Shown here piece by piece: positions 42,846 to 51,016 of a stretch of DNA of 64,000 nucleotides. A model generated the notes under the pieces. It was not told the DNA's origin and ran no database searches. It saw nothing but the letters and a program-made list of their open reading frames with translations. Position 1 is the first letter of the stretch. Each line of letters starts with the position of its first letter. A program made the translations under genes and the position numbers. Origin of the DNA: Streptomyces sp. BHT-5-2 (GTDB lineage Bacteria; Actinomycetota; Actinomycetes; Streptomycetales; Streptomycetaceae); contig NZ_CP081497.1 in assembly GCF_019774615.1 (NCBI RefSeq), positions 1,302,001 to 1,366,000 of the forward strand. The letters are read 5' to 3'.

Positions 42846-43921
42846 TGCTCTGCGTTCCGGCCATGCTGATGCGCGGCGGTACCTCCAAGGGGCTCTATCT
42901 GACCCGGGACGCCGTCGACGCCACCAATGTCCCGCTGGAGCTCTTACTTCCGGCGCTGCTCGGCTCGCCCGACCCCCGGCAGATCGACGGAATCGGCGGG
43001 GCGCAGACGACCACCAGCAAGGTGGCCATCATCGAGCCGTCCGCCGCGCCCGGCACCGACGTGGACTACCTGTTCGCCCAGGTGGACATCGCCACCGACA
43101 CCGTCGACTGGACACCCACCTGCGGTAACCTGCTGACCGGCGTTGGGCCGTTCGCCATCGAGCGTGGGATGGTCCCGGTCACCGGCGACGTCACCGAGGT
43201 GCGGGTCCACCTGGTCAACACCGGGGCGGATGTCATCCTCACTGTCCAGACGCCCGGCGGTGTCGTGCGCTACGACGGTCAGACGGCGGTTGATGGGGTG
43301 CCTGGCGGTGCGGCGCCGGTCGGTGTGACGTTCACCGGGTTCACCGGGGGCACCACCGGGTCGCTCTTCCCCACAGGCAGCCCCAGGGACGTCATCGACG
43401 GCCTCGAGGTCTCCTGCGTGGATGCCGGGGTGGCCGCCGTCTTGATGCGTGCCGCCGACCTCGGTGTCGCGGGTCTGGAGAGCCCGGCGGAACTCGACTC
43501 GGACCAGGCGCTGTTGGAACGGATCGAGTTCCTGCGCTGTCAGGCCGGAAAGCTGATGGGGATGGGGGACGTCGCCGGTCGGGTGGTGCCCAAGGTGATG
43601 CTGCTCTCGCCGTCCGAACACGCCACCATCCGTTCCCGCTACTTCGTGCCGACCAGCTGCCACCCGGCGCACGCCGTCTCCGGGGCCGTCTGCCTCGGCT
43701 CGGCGCTCGCCCTGCCCGGCACGGTGGCGCGCGACATCGTGCCGCACCCCCCGCAGTCCGGCGACTACACGCTGGAGCACCCCAGCGGAGTGATCCGGAT
43801 CGGCATCGCGAGCGACGGCGGCAGGCCGGCCAGGGCCAGTGTGGTGCGCACCGCGCGCAAGATCTTCGACGGGGTCGCATTCGCCGAGTTGACACCGGCC
43901 CGGCTCGCGGCGGCGTCATGA
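42842..43921 (+). CDS. PrpF-family isomerase (4-oxalomesaconate tautomerase-like)
   Basis: A 359-residue protein from ATG 42842. It begins LCVPAMLMRGGTSKGLYLT, the PrpF signature with the active-site Ser/Lys region. It goes on with DPRQIDGIGGAQTTTSKVAI and CGNLLTGVGPFA (Cys-Gly-Asn), and later KLMGMGD and TSCHPAHAVSGAVCLGSAL. The two halves form the diaminopimelate-epimerase-like fold. Known members isomerise 2-methylaconitate (PrpF) or 4-oxalomesaconate (GalD, LigU). The LigI-like hydrolase two genes downstream makes the oxalomesaconate role more likely. Overlapping ATGA junctions occur on both sides. Confidence 0.88.
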   Translation: MMLCVPAMLMRGGTSKGLYLTRDAVDATNVPLELLLPALLGSPDPRQIDGIGGAQTTTSKVAIIEPSAAPGTDVDYLFAQVDIATDTVDWTPTCGNLLTGVGPFAIERGMVPVTGDVTEVRVHLVNTGADVILTVQTPGGVVRYDGQTAVDGVPGGAAPVGVTFTGFTGGTTGSLFPTGSPRDVIDGLEVSCVDAGVAAVLMRAADLGVAGLESPAELDSDQALLERIEFLRCQAGKLMGMGDVAGRVVPKVMLLSPSEHATIRSRYFVPTSCHPAHAVSGAVCLGSALALPGTVARDIVPHPPQSGDYTLEHPSGVIRIGIASDGGRPARASVVRTARKIFDGVAFAELTPARLAAAS

Positions 43922-45042
43922 CCGCGGTCGGCTGGCGGTGGACCGGATGCGTGGTGCTGACGACCGTGTTCGGGTTCGCACTGCAACGCATCGGGCTGAT
44001 GGGCGGCTGGCTGATCGGGGCCATGCTGGCGGCGGCGGTGCTCGCCTTCGGCACCGGCGGCCAACTCGTGCCACACAGGCGACTGGTCCGCCTGGCCCAG
44101 GGGGTGATCGGGGTGCTGACCGCGCTGCCGCTCACTCAACTGCACGGCGACGACGTCGCCGGGTACCTCGGTCTGGCGGCCGTGTCGATCCTGATCACCC
44201 TCGGCATCAGCATCGGCTGCGGCCTGTGGCTGACGCGCGCCTCGGGCGGCGAGGTGACACCGAACACCGGGATCCTGGCGATGATCGCCGGAGGCGCGAG
44301 CACGGTCTCCACCATCGCCGACCAACTCGGCGCAGACCAGCGTTATGTCTCGCTCTCCCAGTACCTGCGGCTCCTGGTGGTGACGGCAACCCTCCCGGTG
44401 GTCATCCCGCTGCTCGGCGCCACCGGGGGCGGCGGCCACCTGGGCGGGCCGACGGGCGGCGCACCCTGGACGGTGAGCGGAGTACTCGCGCTCGCCGGGG
44501 TGGTCGCCTGCGCCGGATGGGCCGGCGAGCGGCTGAAGGTGCCCGCGCCCTACCTGCTTGCCCCGCTCCTGGCCGCGCTCACGCTCGGCCTGGCGGCCCC
44601 CGGCGGGGTGGTGCCCGAGGTGCCGGAGGCCATCAAGGAGGCGGCGTACATCCTGGTGGGGTGGCAGGCGGGCGGATCCTTCTCGCGGGCGGCGATGGCG
44701 CTGTTCGTACGGCTGCTGCCGCGCACCTTGTTGTTCATCGCGGTGACCATCGGCGGCTGCTTCGCGGTGGCCATGGGCGCCTCCGCTTGTTGCGGCGTCC
44801 CGCTCACCGACGCCTATCTGGCCACCTCCCCGGGCGGCATCTACGGGGTGCTCGCCCTCTCGCACGACATCGGCTCGGGGCCGGTGGTGGCCACCTTGCA
44901 GGTACTGCGCATGGTGGTGATGCTGCTGGCCGCCGTCGCGCTGCCCGAGGTGATCCGCCAGGCCCAAGTACGCCGCCGGGCGCACACCGCCCCGGCGGAA
45001 TGCCGGACCCTGTCCCAGTCGGGTCCTGATCAACCCCTTTGA
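43918..45042 (+). CDS. AbrB-family membrane protein (Gate/transport-like)
   Basis: A 374-residue hydrophobic protein from ATG 43918, coupled to the previous gene by ATGA. It has about ten membrane helices in two related halves. Each half begins with a Gly-rich motif (GLMGGWLIGAMLAAAVLAFG; LKVPAPYLLAPLLAALTLGL) followed by a TSPGGIYGVLALSHDIGSGP-type loop. This is the PF05145 AbrB family, unrelated to the DNA-binding AbrB and often next to tricarboxylate transporters or prpF-like genes. A role in uptake or export of the carboxylate handled by the operon is a reasonable inference. Confidence 0.82.
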   Translation: MTAVGWRWTGCVVLTTVFGFALQRIGLMGGWLIGAMLAAAVLAFGTGGQLVPHRRLVRLAQGVIGVLTALPLTQLHGDDVAGYLGLAAVSILITLGISIGCGLWLTRASGGEVTPNTGILAMIAGGASTVSTIADQLGADQRYVSLSQYLRLLVVTATLPVVIPLLGATGGGGHLGGPTGGAPWTVSGVLALAGVVACAGWAGERLKVPAPYLLAPLLAALTLGLAAPGGVVPEVPEAIKEAAYILVGWQAGGSFSRAAMALFVRLLPRTLLFIAVTIGGCFAVAMGASACCGVPLTDAYLATSPGGIYGVLALSHDIGSGPVVATLQVLRMVVMLLAAVALPEVIRQAQVRRRAHTAPAECRTLSQSGPDQPL

Positions 45043-45058
45043 AAGGAACGCCCCGTTC

Positions 45059-45817
45059 ATGACTGCACGTGTCTTCGACGCCCACTTCCACATCATCGAC
45101 CAGCGCTTCCCGCTGGTGGAGAACAACGGCTACCTGCCGCCGGAGTTCACCGTCACCCACTTCCGTGAGCGGGCCGCCGCCCTCCAAGTGTCCGGTGGAG
45201 CAGTGGTCTCCGGATCCTTCCAGGCGTTCGACCAGAGCTACCTGATCGACGCACTGCGGCAGTTGGGGCCGGGCTTCGTCGGCGTGACGCAACTGCCCGC
45301 CACGGTTTCCGACGAGGAGATCGCCCACCTGGACGCCGAAGGCGTACGCGCCGTGCGGTTCAACGTCCGCCGTGGCGGCTCCGAGACCCTCGACCAACTG
45401 GACACCCTCGCCCGCAGGGTGCACGAGGTGGCCGGCTGGCACACCGAGCTGTACATCGACGCCGCCGACCTGCCCGACCTGCATGCGACGCTGAGCGCAC
45501 TGCCCTCGGTGAGCATCGACCACCTCGGCCTGACCAGCGAAGGGCTGCCGCACCTGCTGCGCCTGGTGGAGACCGGTACGAAGGTGAAGGCCACCGGGTT
45601 CGGCCGGGTGGACCTCGACATCGACCAGACGGTCCGGGCCATCGTCAAGGCCGACCCCACCGCCCTGATGTTCGGCTCCGACCTCCCCTCGACCAGGGCC
45701 CGCCGCCCCTTCGAAGACGCCGACCTGCACCGCCTGGCCGACCTGGTGGGCGCCGAGCACGTCGAGGCCGTGCTCCACGACAACGCCGCCGCGCACTACC
45801 GGATCGGGAGGAGCTGA
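45059..45817 (+). CDS. Amidohydrolase, 2-pyrone-4,6-dicarboxylate lactonase (LigI)-like
   Basis: A 252-residue TIM-barrel hydrolase from ATG 45059, 16 bases after the AbrB gene, with GAAAGGAA as ribosome binding site. Motifs: VFDAHFHIIDQRFPL (DxHxH), VRAVRFNVRRGG, SIDHLGLTSEG (barrel His) and LMFGSDLPSTRARRPF (catalytic Asp). This is the amidohydrolase-2/COG3618 group, which includes LigI, the metal-independent lactonase that opens 2-pyrone-4,6-dicarboxylate to oxalomesaconate. A PrpF/LigU-type tautomerase in the same operon supports that reaction. No hydratase or aldolase of the pathway is present. Confidence 0.85.
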   Translation: MTARVFDAHFHIIDQRFPLVENNGYLPPEFTVTHFRERAAALQVSGGAVVSGSFQAFDQSYLIDALRQLGPGFVGVTQLPATVSDEEIAHLDAEGVRAVRFNVRRGGSETLDQLDTLARRVHEVAGWHTELYIDAADLPDLHATLSALPSVSIDHLGLTSEGLPHLLRLVETGTKVKATGFGRVDLDIDQTVRAIVKADPTALMFGSDLPSTRARRPFEDADLHRLADLVGAEHVEAVLHDNAAAHYRIGRS

Positions 45818-45836
45818 TCCGCGGGCGGTGAACGGG

Positions 45837-45866
45837 ACCCGGCGGCGAGGGACGGCTGCCGGGTCG
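45837..45866 (+). terminator. Terminator candidate of the hydroxylase/amidohydrolase operon
   Basis: gacccggc/gccgggtc, an 8-bp stem with a 14-base loop, lies 20 bases after the last stop codon. Confidence 0.5.
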
Positions 45867-46794
45867 CTACTCGCCGCCACCACGGCGTTGCGCCCGGCAG
45901 CGCCCGCATGGAACACGCCACCGCCACCGGCTGACGACGTGTTCCGGGGCACCTGAGGAGCAGCCTTGCCGACACCCACAGCTCCGCCGGGAGCAGCGGT
46001 CGAGGTTCGCACCGCCGTGCCGCGGCCGGGGCGGCAGCGGCTGGTGGCACTCCGGAACCGGCGGGCGTGGCTCCGCCCGCCGAGCGGATCGCGCCCGCGC
46101 CGCATCCAGCCCCGCCCTGACCTGATCGAGACCGCCTCACTGGCACCACACTCACGCTCACCACGCTGCCGACGACAGCCCGAAGAGCCCATCCAACTGT
46201 CGGCCCCGAAAGCCACGTTGGCTGTGCCACAGTGTGGCCAGATCACCTGAGGCGCCCTGCGCAACGCCTGCTCCCACCAGAGTGCCACCACCGCATGCGC
46301 CAGACCGAACACCCGCTCCGGCCGGGTTCCGGCCCGCCGCGCCACACCCGCGCACCGCCGCCGCGCCGCGACCACCTCCGGCAGACCGCGCAGGCGTTCG
46401 CGATCAGCCCGTTTGCGGGCCAGCTGTCCTCCGCGCTCGCGGGCCGCCTCGGTTCGACCGTGGACGTCGTGCTGCGGCAGCGGGCGATCCGCGCGGTGAA
46501 CGCGCCGGTGGGCATCGCCGCCTTCCGGCGGCTCTGCAGCCGCTCACCGAGCTCGATGGTCTTCCCCGGTCCGAACGCCTCCGTGGTCTTCCCCGGTCCG
46601 AACGCCTCCGTCTCCTGGAGAGCACAACCCGCCACACGGCACCCACCCCGACGCAACCACCGGCCCCGGTGCGCAGCCGTAAGACAGGCCCCTGCCCATG
46701 CCCCTGCAACGACGCGGGATTCTGCGGTGGTTGCGGCCACGCGGGATGCGGAGACGACCGATGACATGCGCACCCGTCGCATCAGGGCGTTTGA
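45867..46794. other. Convergent intergenic region of about 900 bases
   Basis: Long open frames cross it on both strands but have no start signals or domains. Segments such as RRAGTRPERVFGLAHAVVAL look faintly protein-like, so it may hold an unrecognised remnant. It contains a 27-bp tandem duplication. Confidence 0.35.
46558..46611. repeat. 27-bp perfect tandem duplication
   Basis: Two adjacent copies start ggtcttccccggtccgaac and continue to gcctccgt (46558-46584, 46585-46611). Because 27 is a multiple of 3, a frame crossing it keeps phase; the minus strand would read a repeated TEAFGPGKT. Confidence 0.95.
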
Positions 46795-47973
46795 TCATTT
46801 CGACGGTTCCGGATCAGGCGAGGCCGCTCGGCGCCGACGCAGCCCTTGGTGTATCAGTCGGATGCCTGACGCGAAGGGCCAGAGCCGTGTCGCCCCGTTC
46901 CGGGCGGCGATGCCGAACCGGCTGGCCGGGATGAGCAGTGCGGTCGCCTGCCTGACGGCGCGTTGCTTGGGCGCTACCAGGTGGCGGTGTTCCCTTTCGT
47001 AGCGGTGGAAGGCCGCCTCGTGGTCCGCCGGGGTTGCGGCCAGCGCCTGGGCCAGGGTCGAGGCTCCGGCCATCGCCAGGGTTGAGCCGTCTGCGAAGAG
47101 CGATACGCAGGAGGCGGCATCGCCCAGCAGTGCCACCCGGCGGGTGGACCAGCGATCGAGCCGGACCTGGCTCACCGAGTCGAAGTAGAGGTCCTCGACC
47201 TCGCGCATGCGCTGAAGGAGCTCAGGGACGCACCACCCGGCGCCGCTGTAGGCATCGATGAGACGGCGCTTGTGGTCCGCGGTGTCCCGGTGGTCGAAGC
47301 TTGCGTCGCCGGGCCCGCGGTACAGGAACGCGGCCATGGCCTTCCCACGGCAGGGGTGCAGTGCGACGGCCCGACCGGGCGCATTGTGCAAAAGGACCGT
47401 GTGCCGGTCGAGGTTGAGGTCGTCCACCGGCATGGTGGCGACCCAGACTCCCCTGTGCCGCACGAAGGCGGCCTCGGGGCCGAAGGCGAGCTGCCGGGTC
47501 CGCGAGTGCAGTCCGTCGGCCCCGATGACCAGGTCGAATCGGCGCGGCGGGGCCTTTTCGAAGGCGACGTCGACGCCGCCCGCGTCTTGGTGCAGCGCGG
47601 CCATGGAGTCGCCGAAGAGGAACTCGGCCTCCTCGCGTGCCGCCTCGAAGAGGATCGTCGCCAGGTCGAACCGGGGCAGCTCGACCGAGTCACCCCTCCT
47701 CGCCTGCGTCGGGATGCGGCCGACCCGGCGGCCGAAGTCGTCGACGAAGTTCACTTCGGTCACCTCGGTCCCCGCGGCACGCAGCCGGGGCATGATCCCC
47801 ATCTGCTCGGCGACCGAGAGGGCCGGGCCGCGCACGTCGACGGGGCTGCCACTGGAGCGCAGGCCCTGCGCGCGTTCGACCACGGTCGGTTGGAAGCCGT
47901 GGCGGGCCAGCCAGTAGGCGAGTGTGGGCCCGGCGATGCCGGCTCCGGAGATCAGAACGGCTCGGTTCGTCAT
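46795..47973 (-). CDS. FAD-dependent monooxygenase (Tet(X)/PHBH group)
   Basis: A 392-residue flavoprotein from ATG 47973. FAD motifs: LISGAGIAGPTLAYWLARHG, VIGADGLHSRTRQLAFG and RVALLGDAASCVSLFADGST. It shares long stretches of pattern with the monooxygenase at 12297-13430 (VVERAxGLR, VDVRGxAL, LYFDSVSQVRLDRWS), so the two are paralogues of one subgroup. It is divergent from a TetR gene at 48049, with three operator-like repeats in the interval, so expression is probably induced by a TetR ligand, possibly its substrate. Confidence 0.92.
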   Translation of the reverse strand: MTNRAVLISGAGIAGPTLAYWLARHGFQPTVVERAQGLRSSGSPVDVRGPALSVAEQMGIMPRLRAAGTEVTEVNFVDDFGRRVGRIPTQARRGDSVELPRFDLATILFEAAREEAEFLFGDSMAALHQDAGGVDVAFEKAPPRRFDLVIGADGLHSRTRQLAFGPEAAFVRHRGVWVATMPVDDLNLDRHTVLLHNAPGRAVALHPCRGKAMAAFLYRGPGDASFDHRDTADHKRRLIDAYSGAGWCVPELLQRMREVEDLYFDSVSQVRLDRWSTRRVALLGDAASCVSLFADGSTLAMAGASTLAQALAATPADHEAAFHRYEREHRHLVAPKQRAVRQATALLIPASRFGIAARNGATRLWPFASGIRLIHQGLRRRRAASPDPEPSK

Positions 47974-47987
47974 GAACGAAAGATAGC

Positions 47988-48034
47988 TGCACCAAGTGCA
48001 ATTCTGCACTCGATGCAGTCATGCATTGGGTGCA
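47988..48034. promoter_or_regulatory. Three tgca-N5-tgca sites at 17-bp intervals
   Basis: tgcaccaagtgca (47988-48000), tgcactcgatgca (48005-48017) and tgcattgggtgca (48022-48034) each consist of two palindromic tgca boxes 5 bases apart. Their start positions differ by exactly 17 bp. They fill the 75-base gap between the divergent monooxygenase and TetR starts and so probably form the TetR operator. Confidence 0.75.
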
Positions 48035-48048
48035 CTACGCTGCTGGGC

Positions 48049-48651
48049 ATGACCTCGCTTCGTGAACGCAAACGGGAACGCACCCGGCAAAAGATCATTG
48101 ACGCCGCTGCCGACCTCTTCGAACGCCGCGGCTACGAGGCGACGACCATCGCCGACATCGCCGATGCGGCCGAGATCGGCACACGGACGTTCTTCAGCTA
48201 CTTCGGAAGCAAGGAGGAACTGCTCTTCCCCGAAAGCAGCGCCCGTGTTGCCGCCGCGCTCGCCACGATCGAGGCACGTGGGCCCCAGGACCGCCCCGCC
48301 GACCTGCTCATGCGGGCACTGCAGCAGGTCAACGAAGCCAACACGGAAATGGCCGACTCGACGGCCCGACTCCGGATGCGGCTCATACAGTCCGTTCCCG
48401 CGGTACGCGGAAGAGCCCTCCAAGAGCAGTTGGACGCCCAACTGCAGATCGCCCGGCACCTGCAAGCAGCGTTCCCCGACGAACTGGACGCGGTACAGGC
48501 GGCCGCCATGGTCGGCGCCTTCATCGGCGCGGTCACCGGCGCACTGCACGTACTGCTCGCCGAGCCCGACGCCCTGGCCGATCCCCGGCGGCTCCAGCGG
48601 CGGATGCAGGAGGCCACCAACAAGGCGCTGCGACCGTTCCTGGAAGAATGA
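48049..48651 (+). CDS. TetR-family repressor
   Basis: A 200-residue protein from ATG 48049 (MTSLRERKRERTRQKIIDAA). The HTH is ADLFERRGYEATTIADIADA then AEIGTRTFFSYFGSKEELLF, typical of the TetR group in which the second helix reads GTRTFFSYF. The C-terminal ligand domain (AAAMVGAFIGAVTGALHVLL) is standard. It very probably represses the divergent monooxygenase and its own gene through the repeated sites at 47988-48034. Confidence 0.93.
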   Translation: MTSLRERKRERTRQKIIDAAADLFERRGYEATTIADIADAAEIGTRTFFSYFGSKEELLFPESSARVAAALATIEARGPQDRPADLLMRALQQVNEANTEMADSTARLRMRLIQSVPAVRGRALQEQLDAQLQIARHLQAAFPDELDAVQAAAMVGAFIGAVTGALHVLLAEPDALADPRRLQRRMQEATNKALRPFLEE

Positions 48652-48834
48652 GACGGCGGCGACACATCGGGGTCGAGTAGCGCCGGCACACCGACCGGCC
48701 TGCACGTACAGCACGACCTGTTCGCCGACTTGCTCACGCCGGGATGGGTGTGGCCGCCGCACCCCAAGGGCTGCGGCGGCGCCGGCACACCGGCGGTCAC
48801 GTGCACCATCGACTGTGAGTCGTTCAAGATCTAA
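48652..48834 (+). pseudogene. Cys/Thr-rich peptide-like sequence without a start codon
   Basis: Directly after the TetR stop and in the same frame, 60 codons read LHVQHDLFADLLTPGWVWPP then HPKGCGGAGTPAVTCTIDCE and SFKI to a TAA. The composition (Gly, Pro, Trp, then three Cys with Thr) is unlike shadow sequence and resembles the C-terminal core of a ribosomally made peptide. There is no ATG, and the only in-frame GTG or TTG codons lack a ribosome binding site. No modification enzyme is nearby. It may be a decayed precursor or chance. Confidence 0.2.
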
Positions 48835-49179
48835 CGGCCACGTCCGGCTTGGTCAGCTCACAAGCGCCGGGCTTCTCGCCGCCGAGGAAGGGCGGCGGGC
48901 TAGGCTGACGTGCTGTCGGTGATGGTGTTCGCGGTCTGGGACGAGCTGTGGCATTGGTGTCACTGCCGGACGTCAGGGCTCGGCGCAGCGGGACCAACGC
49001 GAGGTGGCGCTGTCATACATCGCCGGCTCGCGCGACGCTGGATCGGACCGTGACCGCGGTGTCGACGGGCGGTCGACGATGTGGTGCGGCACGTGAGTGA
49101 CACCGAAGGCGCTGCCGTGTACCTCGCTGTCCGCCGACCTCACCACCGAAACCGACTACCCGAGAGGCCCCAATACCTG

Positions 49180-49650
49180 ATGTCCATATGGCCTTCGATC
49201 GTTGCTGTGCTCGGTACCCTCGCCGGTGCCCTGACCGCCGGACTCCTCCAGCACCGTTCGGCACGCACCGCACGCGCCGAGGAGCGCGCCGAGGGCCACC
49301 GCCAGGACCGGCTCGGCGCCGTCGCCGACTTCGCGGCCGCCCTGGACTCGCACCGCTCGGCGATGTTCCACCGGGAGCGCCTGGCCCTGACCGAGGCAGG
49401 CACCGAGCACCAGCTTCCAGCCCAGACGAGGTCCCACGACACCCGGGCGGCAATCACCGTGCCCCACATCCGCCTTCAGGTCCTGGTCCCTGAGCTGGCC
49501 GGCCTCGCCGAGCAGGCCGCAGAGGCCACGTACGCGCTGCGCAAGGCCATCGACCAAACCGAGCTGGACGCCCTGCGCCATGCGGCCAAGGAAGCATCCG
49601 TCGCCTTCGTCGCCGCGGCCGCCACGCTGTTGAACCCCAACAACCGCTGA
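49180..49650 (+). CDS. KilB-like protein
   Basis: A 156-residue protein from ATG 49180 (MSIWPSIVAVLGTLAGALTA). A single N-terminal membrane helix is followed by a charged helical domain (ARTARAEERAEGHRQDRLGA, AADFAAALDSHRSAMFHRE) and an Ala-rich C-terminus (AAEATYALRKAIDQTELDAL). The order and sequence pattern match the Streptomyces KilB-like proteins linked to plasmid transfer and spread (kil/spd functions of pIJ101-type elements), recognised from memory. No TraB/FtsK-like transfer gene is in the window, so it may be a leftover of an integrated plasmid. Confidence 0.6.
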   Translation: MSIWPSIVAVLGTLAGALTAGLLQHRSARTARAEERAEGHRQDRLGAVADFAAALDSHRSAMFHRERLALTEAGTEHQLPAQTRSHDTRAAITVPHIRLQVLVPELAGLAEQAAEATYALRKAIDQTELDALRHAAKEASVAFVAAAATLLNPNNR

Positions 49651-49998
49651 CAGAGAGCGACCACTGTCAGCGTCCTGGTGGTCCGGTCCCATACGCCCGC
49701 CGACACTCGTGCGCTCCCGTGGCGGGTGTTCCTGATTCTCGCCGTCATCGCGGACGTCGGTGGTCGTGAAGCGTTCCTGGAAGCCGCAGGCAACCGTTCT
49801 TGGAGATGACCTACGCGGCCATTCAGGCTCGGCTGCGGGGTATCGCCGTAGCGGTCGCCCCGAACGGATCGCTGGTTCCAGCCGGGAGGAGTCCACCGCG
49901 CCGTGCGGAGATCATCCCTGACGCCCTGCGGCTCTGTGAGGACGCAGAAGCGGCGATCGATTCCGGTGAGCCGGATGACGTCGGTGCCACAATCGCGA
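49651..49998. other. Convergent intergenic region without a supported gene
   Basis: No gene and no strong hairpin is seen between the KilB-like gene and the membrane-anchored hypothetical. Confidence 0.45.
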
Positions 49999-50517
49999 TC
50001 ACTGCGCGGTGGGGTTGCTGTAGTCGTTGAGAAGGGGACTGTGGCGTTCGGTGAGTGGGCCAACGCCGAGGTCTTCACGCATGAGCTTGCGCATCTGGGC
50101 GGCTGCTTTGCCGCGTGCCTCCCAGCGGGCGCGATCTTCTGGACTGCTGACGGCAGTGCCGTCGACGTAGCCGTCGCAGATGCTTCGCAGGCAGTGGAAC
50201 ACGCTGTTGGAGGCCTTGACGACGGGTTGGGGGGCGATGAGCCACATCCGTTCTGATGCGATGGCTATGCCTGAATCCCGAAAGGCTTCGCGCAGCGCAA
50301 GCGTCCTGTCGTCGGAAGGGTGCTCGCGCTCGGCCACGGCCCGCAGGGTCTCACCGAGGACCTTCACGGTGGTGGTGTACTGCGTGTAGATGTCGAGCCG
50401 CAGCCGAAGAGCCTCTTTGTCATCCTCGTGCTTCCACCGATTCCGATCGGCGATGAGCGTAGCGACGATGCCGATCGCGGCCCCGACGACGGTGGAGAGC
50501 AGTGGTAACCAGTCCAT
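49999..50517 (-). CDS. Membrane-anchored hypothetical protein
   Basis: A 172-residue protein from ATG 50517 (MDWLPLLSTVVGAAIGIVAT). One N-terminal transmembrane helix is followed by a charged, helical cytoplasmic domain (LRLRLDIYTQYTTTVKVLGE, IASERMWLIAPQPVVKASNS). The layout of short periplasmic end, single helix and helical bundle is like the KilB-like protein at 49180 and may reflect distant relationship. No family is recognised. Confidence 0.65.
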   Translation of the reverse strand: MDWLPLLSTVVGAAIGIVATLIADRNRWKHEDDKEALRLRLDIYTQYTTTVKVLGETLRAVAEREHPSDDRTLALREAFRDSGIAIASERMWLIAPQPVVKASNSVFHCLRSICDGYVDGTAVSSPEDRARWEARGKAAAQMRKLMREDLGVGPLTERHSPLLNDYSNPTAQ

Positions 50518-50639
50518 ACGGGCTAGCTTGGCCCATCCCGCGATGGCGGCACCAGTGGACTTCGGGGACGAACCTGCACCCGCCGGCGACGAGACCCCCG
50601 ACAACTGACCCGTCGTTCCGGCAGCGTGGTCGGCTGTGG

Positions 50640-50992
50640 CTATGCCCACTCCAGTCCCGCACCGAAGCGCACGCTCAGCGGCAGGTTCGATCGAAAGACG
50701 AGATCTGCCCTGGCGCTGGGCGCCGCATCCGTGGCGTGAGCGCGGGAAGCGCTGAGCGCCTTGGTGAGCGTTTGGTTCCTCGATGTCACGGGACGACCTC
50801 CAGGGCGAGTAGCTACAGCAGCGATGCCGGACTCCCGCAACTTGCGGCCAAGTGCTCCACCTTGGGAAGTGTTCCCGAGTAATCACCGCTCACGACGCGG
50901 CGTACCACGGTCTTGGCGCTTTTCAGGTCAAGGCCAAGCTCGGCGCGCAGCACGCGCATGATGGTGTCGCTCTTGGCCGAGGGACCGCTCAC
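50640..50992 (-). pseudogene. Ribosomal L7/L12 C-terminal-domain-like protein, frameshifted
   Basis: From GTG 50992 the frame reads SGPSAKSDTIMRVLRAELGL, DLKSAKTVVRRVVSGDYSGT and LPKVEHLAA, then hits a stop. After one base the next frame continues KLRESGIAAVATRPGG. Together these follow the L7/L12 C-terminal fold (IxVxRxxxGLxLKxAKxxVexxP...akkxkxxLExaGaxV). A single missing base near 50845 explains the break. Proteins with an isolated L7/L12-like domain occur in Streptomyces; their role is not known to me. Confidence 0.5.
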
Positions 50993-51016
50993 GTCCAGCG
51001 TCGTGGGCCATGCTCG

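Noticed and set aside
44804..46375. Long minus-strand open frame across the amidohydrolase
   Set aside because: Antisense of a clear TIM-barrel enzyme; no ribosome binding site and no domain.
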